Source: Duganella flavida
Lineage (GTDB): Bacteria; Pseudomonadota; Gammaproteobacteria; Burkholderiales; Burkholderiaceae_D
Reading direction: 5' to 3'
NCBI RefSeq assembly: GCF_009857445.1
Contig: NZ_WWCN01000006.1
Span: 62,001 to 126,000 of the forward strand
DNA length: 64,000 bases
Shown here: in pieces, positions 44,303 through 54,261 of the stretch
How positions within the stretch are numbered: the stretch's first letter is position 1
Layout: each line of letters starts with the position of its first letter
Made by a program: the position numbers and the translations under genes
The notes under the pieces: generated by a model
What the model saw: only the letters and a program-made list of their open reading frames with translations
Told to the model about the DNA's origin: nothing
Database searches by the model: none

Positions 44303-46613
44303 CGTAGTCGCTGTAGGGCGCCGGCGCCTGCCCCACGCGCAGGTCGGCAAAGCGCAGCAAATCGTCCGGCGAGATCGGCCGTGCAATGTGGTAGCCCTGC
44401 AGGTAATGGCAGCCCATTTTTTCGAGGATGGCGGCCTGCCCTGCCGTCTCCACGCCTTCCGCCACCAGTTGCAAGCCGAGACTGTGTCCCATCGCGATAA
44501 TGGCGTGTACCAGGTTGTTGCTGCGCTCGCTGTGCTCGATGTCCATCACGAAAGCGCGGTCGATTTTCAGGGTGTTGAGGTGGAACTGGGTCAGGTAGCT
44601 GAGCGAGGAATAGCCGGTGCCAAAGTCATCCAGCGAAATGCCTACGCCCAGCGCGCGCAACTGCGCCAGCACGGCTTGCACATTGGCCGCGTCTTCGATC
44701 AGCACGCGCTCGGTCAGCTCCAGTTCCAGCTGGTGCGGCGCCAGCCTGTTGCGAATCAGCGCCTGCGACACCAGCTCGACAAAACCGGGATCGGCCAGTT
44801 GCCAGGCCGAAACGTTGATGCTGATGGTGACGTCATCCAGCACGCTCTGCTTCCACGTCCCCATCTGGCGGCAAGCCTGCTCCAGCACCCACGTGCCGAG
44901 CTCGATGATTATGCCGCTGTCTTCCGCCACTGGGATGAAGCGGTCCGGCGACACCGGCCCCAGCAGCGAACTATTCCAGCGTAGCAGCGCCTCCACCTTG
45001 GTCAGCTTGCCCGTGTGGGAGTTGGTGATGGCCTGGTAGACCAAGTAGAACTCACCCGCCGCAATGGCGCCACGCAGGGCGCCGTCGATCACCAGCCCAT
45101 CCTTGGCGGCGGCGTTCATGGCGTCGTTGAACACGCGCTGCTCGCCGCGGCCGGCTTTCTTGGCCTCATACATGGCGATGTCGGCGTTGCGGACCAGGCT
45201 TTCGCTATCGCTGCCGTGGGCTGGATAGCAAGCGATGCCGATGCCGGCCGTGACGCTGATGGCGTGGTACGACAGCTCAAAGCCCTTGCCCATGGCTTTG
45301 ATGATCTCGGCGGCGCAGTCGGCCGCCATCTGCTCGGCGCTGCCGGGTGACAGCTGCGGAATAACAACGATGAACTCGTCCCCGCCGAAACGGGCCAGCA
45401 CGTCGGCCGGGCGCAGCAACGTGTGCAAGCGGCCGGCAGCGGTGCGCAGCAGCTCGTCACCGGCGGCGTGGCCGAAGGAATCATTCACCCGCTTGAATTT
45501 GTCCAGGTCAATGAACAGCACCGCGCATTCGCGGCCGTCGGCAGCGGCTTTAGCCAATTCCTGCTCCAGCCGGGCCGACAGGGCGTGGCGGTTGAAGAAG
45601 CCAGTCACCGGATCGATACGGGCGGCCTGGTATAGCAAATCGTCCTTTTTCTTGCGCTCGCTGATGTCGAGCAGCTGGATCAGGCCGAACAGTTGGCCGC
45701 GCTCAACGTAAGGCGAACCGAGCATCTCGACCGGCAAACTATTGCCACCTCGCAATTTCACCACAGCAGTGTCGGTCAGAGGAAACTGCACGCCCTCGGC
45801 TTCGAAACGACGGAAATACTGGTCGGCCATGTCGCGCGTCAGATTCGGCAGCAAGTCGCAGACATGCAGGCCGATTAGCTCCTGGGCATTGTTAAAACCG
45901 AGCAATCTTGCACAACGTTCATTGGCGACTTGCACAAAACCGCGCCGGTCACGGATCAGGAATCCGTGACTGAGGCTGTCGATGGTGCGCCCGTAACGTT
46001 GCTGGATTTCATCAAGGACCGCGTACACCAGGCCCAGCATGGACATTACTTTCAAGAAGCTAGTTACGGTGAACCAGATTATGAACCAGTCCGGGCTGAA
46101 GTTGGCGGCGCTCAGCAAATTAAACCCGCCACGCAGCATCAAGGTGAATCCCAATACGCGATAGTGATTCTGCACGCACACCAGTTTCCAGCCAGCCCAT
46201 AACATTATCAAACCTAAGGCGGTGGTGCTGCCGGGAATTAACCAGGCATTATCTACATTCCAGAGAAAACAAAATACGCCGCTAGCCAATAAAATACCGG
46301 GCGCTAACCAGCGGACTTGTATCATCCGTAGTTTTCCGATAAAGAACTGGGTACCGGACCAATAACCGGCCATGCCGATAGCAAGCGATAAGGCGCATAA
46401 ATAAAGCCGCCACGACAGAGGGAAGTGATTTTCACCCAGCAGCCATAGAGCGCTGCCGCACATGACCGACAACTGGGCTATGCCCCAGCAAAGCGCATGC
46501 TTTTCCTTGCGCTGCATCAGCCAAAGAAAAATCAGTATGGTACTCAATATGGTATCGGCGGAAAACTCCACCACCATCGGTGTGAAATAGCCTGGGTCTG
46601 CGCTCATCGGCAT
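44295..46613 (-). CDS. membrane PAS-GGDEF-EAL protein
   Basis: 772 residues. About six hydrophobic helices occupy residues 15-185. A PAS domain follows (about 200-320), then GGDEF (intact RFGGDEF) and EAL (KVEALLRW, with DDFGTGYSSL and the metal and catalytic loops). Both halves keep their signature motifs, so either synthesis or hydrolysis of c-di-GMP is possible; tandem proteins often act mainly as phosphodiesterases. It is the second c-di-GMP enzyme in the window. Confidence 0.94.
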   Translation of the reverse strand: MPMSADPGYFTPMVVEFSADTILSTILIFLWLMQRKEKHALCWGIAQLSVMCGSALWLLGENHFPLSWRLYLCALSLAIGMAGYWSGTQFFIGKLRMIQVRWLAPGILLASGVFCFLWNVDNAWLIPGSTTALGLIMLWAGWKLVCVQNHYRVLGFTLMLRGGFNLLSAANFSPDWFIIWFTVTSFLKVMSMLGLVYAVLDEIQQRYGRTIDSLSHGFLIRDRRGFVQVANERCARLLGFNNAQELIGLHVCDLLPNLTRDMADQYFRRFEAEGVQFPLTDTAVVKLRGGNSLPVEMLGSPYVERGQLFGLIQLLDISERKKKDDLLYQAARIDPVTGFFNRHALSARLEQELAKAAADGRECAVLFIDLDKFKRVNDSFGHAAGDELLRTAAGRLHTLLRPADVLARFGGDEFIVVIPQLSPGSAEQMAADCAAEIIKAMGKGFELSYHAISVTAGIGIACYPAHGSDSESLVRNADIAMYEAKKAGRGEQRVFNDAMNAAAKDGLVIDGALRGAIAAGEFYLVYQAITNSHTGKLTKVEALLRWNSSLLGPVSPDRFIPVAEDSGIIIELGTWVLEQACRQMGTWKQSVLDDVTISINVSAWQLADPGFVELVSQALIRNRLAPHQLELELTERVLIEDAANVQAVLAQLRALGVGISLDDFGTGYSSLSYLTQFHLNTLKIDRAFVMDIEHSERSNNLVHAIIAMGHSLGLQLVAEGVETAGQAAILEKMGCHYLQGYHIARPISPDDLLRFADLRVGQAPAPYSDYAI

Positions 46614-46718
46614 CCGGCGCCGGGAGGCGCTGCTTCAAGGTGACTAGCGTCATTGTACGGCGATCCCGGCTTTTCATGCTAAAAATTGGCATGTACCTAC
46701 CAGTTTTTAGCTTGTGCG

Positions 46719-47324
46719 CTACAGAAACAGTGAAATTGCCAGGGCCCACATGACCACAGCGATAATCGCATCGAGGATTTGCCACGCACGCGGCTTGGAG
46801 AATACCGGCGTCAAATAACGCGCACCGAGGCCCAAACTGCTAAACCATATGACCGATGCCAACATTGCGCCCAAGGCAAAATACAGCCGGCCATTTCCCG
46901 CCTGCTGGCCGCCGATCGATCCTAATAACACCACGGTATCCAGATAAACATGGGGATTTAATAAACTGAATGCCAACATGGCGGCAATCACGGTACGGCG
47001 ATCTGGCGCAGTATTATTATCGCCTGCAGCCATTGCCGACGGATTCAATGCCGACCGCGCCGCGCGCAAGCCATACCAGAATAAAAATCCTGCCCCGGCA
47101 ATTTTGATCCAGAATAACAAAGACGGTGCGCCAGTAATTAATTCGCCCATTCCGGCCACACCGGCGCCAATTAAAACCACGTCGCACAAAATACAAATCG
47201 CAATACACGTGATAACAAATTCACGCTTCAACGCCTGCCTCAGCAAATAAGCATTTTGTGAACCGATGGCAACGATCAAACTGCCGCCGAGGCCGATGCC
47301 CTTCAAAAAAGCGCTGACTTCCAT
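46719..47324 (-). CDS. argO: LysE/ArgO-family amino acid exporter
   Basis: A 201-residue inner-membrane protein with six helices and the family N-terminus FLKGIGLGGSLIVAIGSQNAYLLRQ. Other family positions include LLNPHVYLDTVVLLGSIGGQ. ArgO exports arginine and related basic amino acids. It is divergent from an ArgP-type LysR regulator, the usual genetic arrangement, and is presumably activated by it. The start is ATG 47324 with GGAG upstream; the longest frame to 47396 would run into the regulatory region. Confidence 0.92.
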   Translation of the reverse strand: MEVSAFLKGIGLGGSLIVAIGSQNAYLLRQALKREFVITCIAICILCDVVLIGAGVAGMGELITGAPSLLFWIKIAGAGFLFWYGLRAARSALNPSAMAAGDNNTAPDRRTVIAAMLAFSLLNPHVYLDTVVLLGSIGGQQAGNGRLYFALGAMLASVIWFSSLGLGARYLTPVFSKPRAWQILDAIIAVVMWALAISLFL

Positions 47325-47411
47325 GACCTTCTCCGTGCAAAAAGACGCCAGATTACGGCCTGCGCGAAGATAAGTATAATTAATCTTATTTTCCAAATAT
47401 TAGGTGAGCTA

Positions 47412-48302
47412 ATGAGCCGCGTGGACTACCGGGGACTGTCGGCGCTCGATGCCGTGATCGATTATGGCAGTTTTGACAAGGCCGCTGCGGCCTTGGCGAT
47501 CACCCAATCGGCGGTGTCACAGCGCATCCGCATGCTGGAAAATAGTGCCGGAGAGCTACTTATTGTGCGCAGCCAGCCGCCCTCCCCGACTGAAGCCGGG
47601 CAGCGTTTGATCGCTCATTACCGGCAAGTGCGGCTGCTGGAATCGGCACTGGACAAGCGTCCCGGCGACGCCGAAGCGCGGCCGGAAATCGCCATTGCCG
47701 TGAACGCTGACAGCGCCGCCACCTGGCTGCAGGAAGCCGTCACCCCGCTGATGCAGAACGGCGACTGCATGTTGCACATCCGCCTGGATGACCAGGACCA
47801 CACCCTGAGCATGCTGCGCGAAGGCCGCGTATTCGGCTGCGTGACCAGCGAAACAGCGCAAGTAGCCGGCACCACCGTTACGCCGCTGGGCGTGATGCGC
47901 TATTTATGTGTGGCCAGCCCGGCATTTGCGGCCCGCTGGTTCCCGGATGGCATGACCGCGCACACCGTCCAGCAGGCTCCGGCCATGAATTTCGACCGCA
48001 AGGATATGCTGCAAACCCGCTTCATCGCCCGCCACACCGGCTACACCGGACGCTATCCGCATCACGCTTTATCCAGTTCAGACGGTTATGTGCGTTTTAT
48101 CGAGGCGGGATTGGGCTATGGCATGCTGCCGATCCAGCAATGCGAGCGGCAATTACAGGATGGCACGCTGGTCGATCTCGCACCCGGCGAGTGGCTGGAT
48201 GTGCTGCTGGTGTGGCATATGTGGGACATCCAGACCCCGTTCACGCGCGCATTGTCTGATAATTTGATCACTACTGCGCGTAAGTGGCTGCTTTCTGCCT
48301 GA
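47412..48302 (+). CDS. argP: LysR-family regulator, ArgP type
   Basis: 296 residues with an N-terminal winged helix (LSALDAVIDYGSFDKAAAALAITQSAVSQRIRMLE) and a C-terminal effector domain. Its divergence from argO and the ArgP-like core indicate that it senses lysine or arginine and activates the exporter. The 87-bp gap between the two genes must hold both promoters and the ArgP site. Its last 32 bases overlap the convergent lysoplasmalogenase gene. Confidence 0.92.
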   Translation: MSRVDYRGLSALDAVIDYGSFDKAAAALAITQSAVSQRIRMLENSAGELLIVRSQPPSPTEAGQRLIAHYRQVRLLESALDKRPGDAEARPEIAIAVNADSAATWLQEAVTPLMQNGDCMLHIRLDDQDHTLSMLREGRVFGCVTSETAQVAGTTVTPLGVMRYLCVASPAFAARWFPDGMTAHTVQQAPAMNFDRKDMLQTRFIARHTGYTGRYPHHALSSSDGYVRFIEAGLGYGMLPIQQCERQLQDGTLVDLAPGEWLDVLLVWHMWDIQTPFTRALSDNLITTARKWLLSA

Positions 48303-48927
48303 CCGACAGTGCGATCAAATAGAGCGCCGCGTAATAAGTGCCCAGCACCAGCAGCGCCGAGGCAGGTACCGGCGCGTGGAATTTGTTGTAAGCCAGCGTG
48401 GTATCGGAAATCAAAAACGCGATGCCGCCGGCAGCCGCCAGCTTGCCATCCGCCGTGCCAAGACTGAGTCCGCGCGACACCGCCTGCGCCGTCATCGCGA
48501 CCAGGCACAGCATGTAAGCCACGACCGGCAGTTGCAAGCCTTTACCCACACCCGGCCACAGTACCAGCAAGTTGGCCAAGCTCAGCGCCAAAAGCAGTAT
48601 CAGCGGCAAACGCCTGCCGAACAGGGGTGCATCTCGCGTGAACGCCCGCAAAAAGAACAGATGCGCAATCAGAAAACTGGCCAGGCCCAGCTCGAACCCG
48701 AACTGCATCGGCAGCATCAGGAACACGTCCCCGAACAGGGACAGCAGCAGCGCTGCCAAAATGGCCTTGCGGTACAGAGATGCACCCTCGGCCGTGGCGC
48801 GCCAGACCATCGCCCACACCAGCATGGTGGTCAGCGGTTTGAAAATGTAGTGTAGCCAGATCGCTTCGCCACCCTGCGCGGAGCCCGTAATCGCCAGCAG
48901 CGCCGACGCCAGAATTGCCCAACTCAT
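48271..48927 (-). CDS. lysoplasmalogenase-type YhhN/TMEM86 membrane protein
   Basis: 218 residues with about eight helices and the YhhN family features: LHYIFKPLTTMLVW, SLFGDVFLMLP (the acidic GD pair) and SDTTLAYNKF. Relatives hydrolyse the vinyl ether bond of lysoplasmalogens; the bacterial role is unclear. The start at 48927 follows a strong AGGAGG and overlaps the stop of the upstream methyltransferase by four bases. The longer frame to 49467 is out-of-frame read-through across that gene. Confidence 0.85.
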   Translation of the reverse strand: MSWAILASALLAITGSAQGGEAIWLHYIFKPLTTMLVWAMVWRATAEGASLYRKAILAALLLSLFGDVFLMLPMQFGFELGLASFLIAHLFFLRAFTRDAPLFGRRLPLILLLALSLANLLVLWPGVGKGLQLPVVAYMLCLVAMTAQAVSRGLSLGTADGKLAAAGGIAFLISDTTLAYNKFHAPVPASALLVLGTYYAALYLIALSVRQKAATYAQ

Positions 48928-50024
48928 GTACCGCCTCCTGTCATATCCGCCAGATCTTCCCGCGCGCGGATTTCCCACGCGTCGGCGTCCGGCTGGTGTA
49001 AATAACGCGCTTCGGAAGCCGGCTGCGCCATCTCCGGTCCGATGCGCTGGTAAATCATCACGCTGGTCCACGACAGCGTGCCCGGCGCATGCGATTGCAG
49101 CAGCCGGAACGCCGGATGCTTGATCGGATACGTGGTGGTGCTGACCAGCGCGCCCTCCGGCAACTCGCGCGCCAGCTTGTCGCTGATGGCGTCCATCAGC
49201 GGGCCGAAGCAGGTGCTGTACAGGAACACCAAACTGGCGCCGCGCACATCGACCTTGAACATATCGTTTTCCAGGAACAGGATGCGCGAGCCGAGATCCA
49301 GCAAGTGGCGGCCGGTGGCCATCACGCCGGACGGCAGGCGCAGCGGGGTTTCCAAGGTCAGCGCACCGGGCAACGCTGCCAGCCCCTGGCGGGCCAGCGT
49401 CAGCAGGCGTACCAGCCGCTCCTGCGCCAGCCGGTGGCGGTAGTTCAGCAATTCCACGCCTATGCAACGGACGAAGGGCAAGGTCAGTGCGGCCGTCATC
49501 ACCACCTTGCCAAGACCGCTGCCGAGGTCGACCATGACGCCGCCCGGCGGCAGGAACGGCTTGATGGCGTCAAAGTAGTTTTCCAGCTCGAAGCGCTGCA
49601 TTTCGCCGTAGATCAGGCCACCTTCCTGAATCAGCCAGTGGTGAATTTCGTCATCGCTGATGTCTTCCAGCTCGCGGAAGCCGGGCAACGGCGCCAGCTT
49701 GGGCAGCATGCCCATCGGCAGGATGCTGGCCGGCAGCGTGCCGATCATCACGCTCAGGTGCGGACGCAGGCGTTGCAGCAGGTAGTCGTGGTGTTCCGGC
49801 TTTTCCATTCGGGCGCGCAGGGCAAAGCCGATTTCAAGAAAGGGCAGGAAAGGCGATTCGGGCGCCAGCTCCAGTGTCGGCCGCGCATGCGCCTCACCGC
49901 CCTGCACGCTCTGGAACAGTGCTTCGAAAATATCGGCGGGCTGGCGGAAGCGCTGCACCGCGACGGTGGGGCGATTCTCGGTGCGAAAGGTGGTGGGCTG
50001 CAGGGTCGTGCTATCCATCTGCAC
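48924..50024 (-). CDS. class I methyltransferase with DOT1-like core
   Basis: 366 residues. The first ~150 residues form a helical region of unknown type. A SAM-binding core then follows (GGVMVDLGSGLGKVVMTAAL, and GVELLNYRHRLAQERL). The later stretch FKVDVRGASLVFLYSTCFGPLM takes the place where DOT1-fold enzymes have a D/N-containing loop. The pattern DLGSGxGKVV...GVEL...R resembles DOT1-like lysine methyltransferases, but the substrate is unknown. Coupling by overlap with the lysoplasmalogenase gene suggests joint expression. Confidence 0.72.
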   Translation of the reverse strand: MQMDSTTLQPTTFRTENRPTVAVQRFRQPADIFEALFQSVQGGEAHARPTLELAPESPFLPFLEIGFALRARMEKPEHHDYLLQRLRPHLSVMIGTLPASILPMGMLPKLAPLPGFRELEDISDDEIHHWLIQEGGLIYGEMQRFELENYFDAIKPFLPPGGVMVDLGSGLGKVVMTAALTLPFVRCIGVELLNYRHRLAQERLVRLLTLARQGLAALPGALTLETPLRLPSGVMATGRHLLDLGSRILFLENDMFKVDVRGASLVFLYSTCFGPLMDAISDKLARELPEGALVSTTTYPIKHPAFRLLQSHAPGTLSWTSVMIYQRIGPEMAQPASEARYLHQPDADAWEIRAREDLADMTGGGT

Positions 50025-50039
50025 GAGGATAATAGAAGC

Positions 50040-50405
50040 CTATGCAGGCCGCAATGGCTTTAGCATCTTTGCAACATCATCGTAGTGATCCTGCCAGCCA
50101 GAGCTGGCCAACTTGGGGGCGCACACCGCGCAGGCCACGAATGGATCGCAGTCGTGCTGCAGCTCGACGTAGTAGCGGCCGATGACCGGCTTGCCGGCGT
50201 AGGAATCGGTCATCACCGGGCGCGACTTGAGCGACGGCTTGGCCACCGCCGGCACAAAATCCGCACCACCCGGCGGCAGCCAGCGTTCGAAGGCCTCAAC
50301 CGGCTTCCCCTCCGGCACGTACCAGGACTTGCGCTCATTGTTCCAGCGCGCGCCCAGCGCCTTGGCTTCGTCTTTTTCCGCGAACGGCACTTTTAAAAAC
50401 ATCAT
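50040..50405 (-). CDS. DUF5710-domain protein
   Basis: 121 residues. Residues 1-45 carry the DUF5710 pattern MFLKVPFAEKDEAKALGARWNNERKSWYV, a small domain also seen in DNA primase and plasmid proteins. The C-terminal half has two Cys pairs (HDCDPFVACAVC) that might bind zinc. The function is unknown. It is divergent from the 50454 gene with a 48-bp gap. Confidence 0.75.
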   Translation of the reverse strand: MMFLKVPFAEKDEAKALGARWNNERKSWYVPEGKPVEAFERWLPPGGADFVPAVAKPSLKSRPVMTDSYAGKPVIGRYYVELQHDCDPFVACAVCAPKLASSGWQDHYDDVAKMLKPLRPA

Positions 50406-50453
50406 CTTGTATCACTCCTTGCTGCGAGAGTGCCATTATCGGACAATATCGCC

Positions 50454-51086
50454 ATGCCTACCATAGAACCACTGACCCTTACGCTGGCCGAACTGGCCAA
50501 GCGCTGGCACATGAGCCCGCAGCAAGTGCTGGAATCCCCGCGCGCGCTGCCCATGTATTTTTACTTTGACGGACTGGTGTTCGACTTCAACGACAAATGG
50601 CACCGCGCCAATGGCGACGCCAGCGTGCTGCAAACGCTGGAGCAGCACAAGACGCGCCTGTCCACGCTGGAAATCGACCTGCAGCGCCAGACCATGCACA
50701 AGCGCGGCCTGCTGAAACTGACCCAGTGGGAAGAAGCCCTGAGCGATGAAGAATTGCAAGAGCAGCAAGCAGAAGCGGACCGCCTGACGGAAGAAATTCC
50801 ACAGCTGACCGAGCAGCTCAAGCAGCGCCGCGAAGAACGCCAGCGCCGCGTGCGCAACGGCCTGCTGCGCGCCGCGCCGCGCACCGTGGCCGACATCGCC
50901 AAACGCGGTGAAACCCGTTTTCCGCAATTCGCCTACATGCCGCATCCTTCCGAAGGCGAGCAAGCCATTGTGGCCGGCGCCGTGGTGGCGCTGGAAGATG
51001 GCTTCCCGCTGAAAGAATTCCTCGGCGAGGCCGACCTGGTCGCCTCGATGGCCGATGTCCGCCTGGCCGAGGACAGCGCTTCCTAA
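50454..51086 (+). CDS. hypothetical coiled-coil protein
   Basis: 210 residues, not recognised. The N-terminal part (LTLAELAKRWHMSPQQVLE) looks like a helix-turn-helix-type segment. The middle (about 60-130) is a Gln/Glu/Arg-rich coiled coil, and the C-terminal part is mixed. I use the ATG at 50454; a GTG at 50430 is possible. Four bases overlap the convergent oxidoreductase gene. Confidence 0.7.
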   Translation: MPTIEPLTLTLAELAKRWHMSPQQVLESPRALPMYFYFDGLVFDFNDKWHRANGDASVLQTLEQHKTRLSTLEIDLQRQTMHKRGLLKLTQWEEALSDEELQEQQAEADRLTEEIPQLTEQLKQRREERQRRVRNGLLRAAPRTVADIAKRGETRFPQFAYMPHPSEGEQAIVAGAVVALEDGFPLKEFLGEADLVASMADVRLAEDSAS

Positions 51087-52189
51087 ACCAGCGCGATGCG
51101 CTTCTGCTCGCGTGCCGAGCGGTAGACCGCTTCGATAATGCGGATATCGCGCAAGCCCTCTTCGCCCGCCACGATAGGCTCTTTGTTGTTGATGATGCAC
51201 AGCGACAGGTGGTCAAGCTGGCCGGCCCACTGGGTGGCGCCCGGTCCCGGCGGCGGCGTGATGGGATTGCTGCGATCCTGTCCCACCCACAGCTTGTTGC
51301 CGTCGTAGCGCGTGCCCGGCTCCATATCGATGCGACCCTTGTCGCCCACCAGCAGCACGTGGTTTTGGTTAGCGCTGTACATCGACATGCAGGAACCGAT
51401 CACGCCGGACGGAAACTCCAGCTGGAACTCAATCATGTCCTCCACTTCGCGGAAGCGCGGATCGTTGCGGTCGGTGGTTTCCTTGGCGTAGACCGCGATC
51501 GGCTCCTCGCCCGTCATGTAGCGCGCCGCGTTGAGCGCGTAGATGCCGATATCCATCAGCGAACCACCACCGGACATGGCCTTCTTCAAACGCCACGCAT
51601 TCGGATTGCCGGTGGTGAAACCATGCTCGGAGCGGAAATAGCGCAGCTTGCCGATCTCGCCGGCGCGGGCGCGGCGCACGGCTTCCAGATTGTAGGCTTC
51701 GAAGTGGCAGCGGTAGCCGATCATCAGCTTCTTGCCGGCTTTTTTGCAGGCGGCGATCATGGCTTCGCACTCGGCCGATGAAACCGCCATCGGCTTTTCG
51801 CACATCACATGCTTGCCGGCCGCAGCGGCGCGGATGGTGTACTCAGCGTGCATGGAAACGGGCAGGCAGACGTAGACGATATCGATATCCGGATTGTCCT
51901 TGATGCTGTCGAAATTCTTGTAATCGTAGATGCTGCGCTCCGGCACGCCGTACTCGGCCGCCACGCGTTTGGCCTTGACCGGATCGCCGCTGACCAGCGC
52001 TACCAGCTTGCTGTGCTGACAGTTCTTAAACTGCGGAATAATCACGCCCAGTCCGTAGCCGCCCAGCCCGACAATCGCATAGCCCAGCTTGCGGCCCGGC
52101 GTTGCCGCCAGTACTGGTAGTCCTACGGCCGAGATCGTGATAGCGCTACCAGCAGCAAACACAAGACCGCGTCGATTCAAATCAATCAT
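51083..52189 (-). CDS. Tat-exported Gfo/Idh/MocA-family oxidoreductase
   Basis: 368 residues. The N-terminus holds a twin-arginine motif (NRRGLVFAAG) and a hydrophobic stretch ending AATPG, so the folded, cofactor-loaded enzyme is probably exported. The Rossmann domain follows (YAIVGLGGYGLG), then the family motif EKPMAVS (the catalytic Lys) and the C-terminal GFO domain with GGSLMDIGIYALN. The layout recalls glucose-fructose oxidoreductase, whose NADP stays bound in the periplasm. The sugar substrate is unknown. The start at 52189 is preceded by purine-rich GGAGCAGGAG. Confidence 0.88.
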   Translation of the reverse strand: MIDLNRRGLVFAAGSAITISAVGLPVLAATPGRKLGYAIVGLGGYGLGVIIPQFKNCQHSKLVALVSGDPVKAKRVAAEYGVPERSIYDYKNFDSIKDNPDIDIVYVCLPVSMHAEYTIRAAAAGKHVMCEKPMAVSSAECEAMIAACKKAGKKLMIGYRCHFEAYNLEAVRRARAGEIGKLRYFRSEHGFTTGNPNAWRLKKAMSGGGSLMDIGIYALNAARYMTGEEPIAVYAKETTDRNDPRFREVEDMIEFQLEFPSGVIGSCMSMYSANQNHVLLVGDKGRIDMEPGTRYDGNKLWVGQDRSNPITPPPGPGATQWAGQLDHLSLCIINNKEPIVAGEEGLRDIRIIEAVYRSAREQKRIALV

Positions 52190-52290
52190 CTCCTGCTCCT
52201 CTTCTAGTGGGTGTGTTGCCAATTTTAGTCCAAGTCCGGATGTTTTTTATGGGATACTGAACAGGCAGCCGTATGCTGTGGAGGCAGCCT

Positions 52291-54261
52291 ATGTCCGAGT
52301 CCGAAGTCCAGGTTGATGATGCAGAAGCCCAGCTGCAAACGCTGCGCGAATGCTTGATGGCGCACGAACTCGTCCACTTCACCAGCACGCTCCAGCAGCT
52401 GTCTACCTGCGAGCTCAACGCTTCGCAGGCGCTGGAGCTGTCCGCGTTCCAGCTCCTGCAGCGCGCGGCCGATGTGAACCAGCCCGCCGACGACATCCTG
52501 ATCGCCGCACGCGACCTGCAAGTACAAGCCCAGACCGCCCAGCATCCGCTGGCCCAAGCCGCCGCCCTGCGCGCGCTGCACTGGGTGCAGATGCGCATCC
52601 GCCTGCATCACGCGGCGCTGGACAGCCTGGCCAAGGCCGCCGAATTGTACGAGCGCTGCGCCCTGCCCGCGCTGGCCGTGCAGACGCGGGCGGCGCGCTG
52701 CCGTGTGATGCTCAGCGCGGAAATGCACGAGGAACTGCACGCTTTCTGCGACGACATGTTGTCGCAGCCGGAAACGCTGTCGCCGGCCATCCACACCATG
52801 CTGCTCGATTATTCGGCCTCGTCTTCCTACTATCTCGCGCTGGAAAATATCGACCGTCCCGAAGCCGAGCCGCACTGGCGCGATTGCCTGCTGCGGCGCG
52901 AGCAAGTACTGCGCATGGCGCGCGACCACCAGCTGCGCTCGCAGGAATGTCTGGCGCTACTCAACTTGACCATCGTCTGCGCCACGCGCGAGCAAGCCGA
53001 TGACTGCCGCCACTACATGCAGCAACTGCACGCCGAGTTCGGCCACGAGGGCTACTGGGAACCGTGGCTGCAACTGTGCACGGTGCTGATGCAATGCGTG
53101 GAAGGCGAGCGCGAGACGGCGTGGCAAGCCCTGCTCGACTACGATGTCTGGCTGGAAAAGGATGCGCTCAACAGCTCGCGCCTGCGCGACATCAGCCTGA
53201 TGGCAATCCGCCGCTACGGCCGCCGCTGGGGCCATCTCGAACAGGCGCTGCAAGCGTGCATGGCACAGGTGGCCAACGAACGCCGCCATAAACGCGAGCT
53301 GACCAATTCGCTGGGCGCCACGCTGAGCGCCGTCATGGAACGGCCGCAGCTGCTGTATCAAAACGCCCTGCTGGCCCAGCACGGCACGGTGCTGGAAAAC
53401 TCGCTGATGCAGCGCAACCAGGAACTGCGCCAGGCACACGACCAGCTGGAACAGAAAGTGCGCGAACGCAGCGCCGAACTGGCGCAAGCGCTGCAATCGC
53501 TGATGCGGCAGGAGAAGCAGCTGGGCTTGTCGCGGCTGGTGGTGGGTATGGCGCATGAACTCAACACGCCGCTGGGCAATGCACGCGTGGCAGCCAGCGC
53601 CATCACGGAACGGGCGGCCGAATTGCAGCACAGTCTGGCCGACAATACGCTGCGGCGCAGCCAGCTGGCCGGCTTGCTGGACAGCGTCACCCAAGGCGGC
53701 GATCTGGTCGAGCGGGCGCTGGTGCACATCAGCGAACTGGTGGAGCGCTTCAAGGGCTTGTCCGTACATCCTTCGCAGGAGAGCAGTGCCTATTTCGACC
53801 TTAGCGAACGGCTGCACTTCTTCCGCAACAGCTGGGCACGCACATTAAAATCCCGCAGCATTCGCATGACGCTGGTAACGCCGGATGTGCTGTGGCTGAA
53901 CGGCTATCCGGGCGCATGCCAGATCGTGTTCCAGCATCTGCTCGACAACTGCATGCAGCATGCATTCAAAGAGCGCCATCAGGGGGCGATCATGGTGTCG
54001 GTCGAGACGGTGGAAGGCGCCGTGCTGGTGCGCTGGGAAGATGATGGCTGCGGCATTGAAGCCGACCAGCTGGCGCAAGTATTCGATCCGTTCTACACCA
54101 CCCAGCTGGGCCAGACCGGCATGGGGCTGGGATTGGCAAGCGTGCACAGCATCATCGTCAACCTGATGCGCGGCGAGGTCACGCTGGAAAGCACTCCCGG
54201 CCACAGCACGCGCGTGCTGCTGCGCCTGCCCATACAAGGAGGTCCGACAGGATGCAATTGA
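52291..54261 (+). CDS. soluble histidine kinase with TPR-like sensor region
   Basis: 656 residues without membrane helices. A helical N-terminal region (about 1-370) of TPR-like repeats rich in Leu, Ala and Arg is followed by a coiled coil, a HisKA-type H-box (VVGMAHELNTPLGNARV) and an ATPase domain with N, G1 and G2 boxes (DNCMQHAF, WEDDGCGIE, GMGLGLASVHSI). No receiver domain or partner regulator gene is present nearby. The start at 52291 follows GGAGG. It overlaps the solute-binding protein gene by ten bases, so the pair is co-expressed, and the binding protein may influence its signal. Confidence 0.9.
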   Translation: MSESEVQVDDAEAQLQTLRECLMAHELVHFTSTLQQLSTCELNASQALELSAFQLLQRAADVNQPADDILIAARDLQVQAQTAQHPLAQAAALRALHWVQMRIRLHHAALDSLAKAAELYERCALPALAVQTRAARCRVMLSAEMHEELHAFCDDMLSQPETLSPAIHTMLLDYSASSSYYLALENIDRPEAEPHWRDCLLRREQVLRMARDHQLRSQECLALLNLTIVCATREQADDCRHYMQQLHAEFGHEGYWEPWLQLCTVLMQCVEGERETAWQALLDYDVWLEKDALNSSRLRDISLMAIRRYGRRWGHLEQALQACMAQVANERRHKRELTNSLGATLSAVMERPQLLYQNALLAQHGTVLENSLMQRNQELRQAHDQLEQKVRERSAELAQALQSLMRQEKQLGLSRLVVGMAHELNTPLGNARVAASAITERAAELQHSLADNTLRRSQLAGLLDSVTQGGDLVERALVHISELVERFKGLSVHPSQESSAYFDLSERLHFFRNSWARTLKSRSIRMTLVTPDVLWLNGYPGACQIVFQHLLDNCMQHAFKERHQGAIMVSVETVEGAVLVRWEDDGCGIEADQLAQVFDPFYTTQLGQTGMGLGLASVHSIIVNLMRGEVTLESTPGHSTRVLLRLPIQGGPTGCN

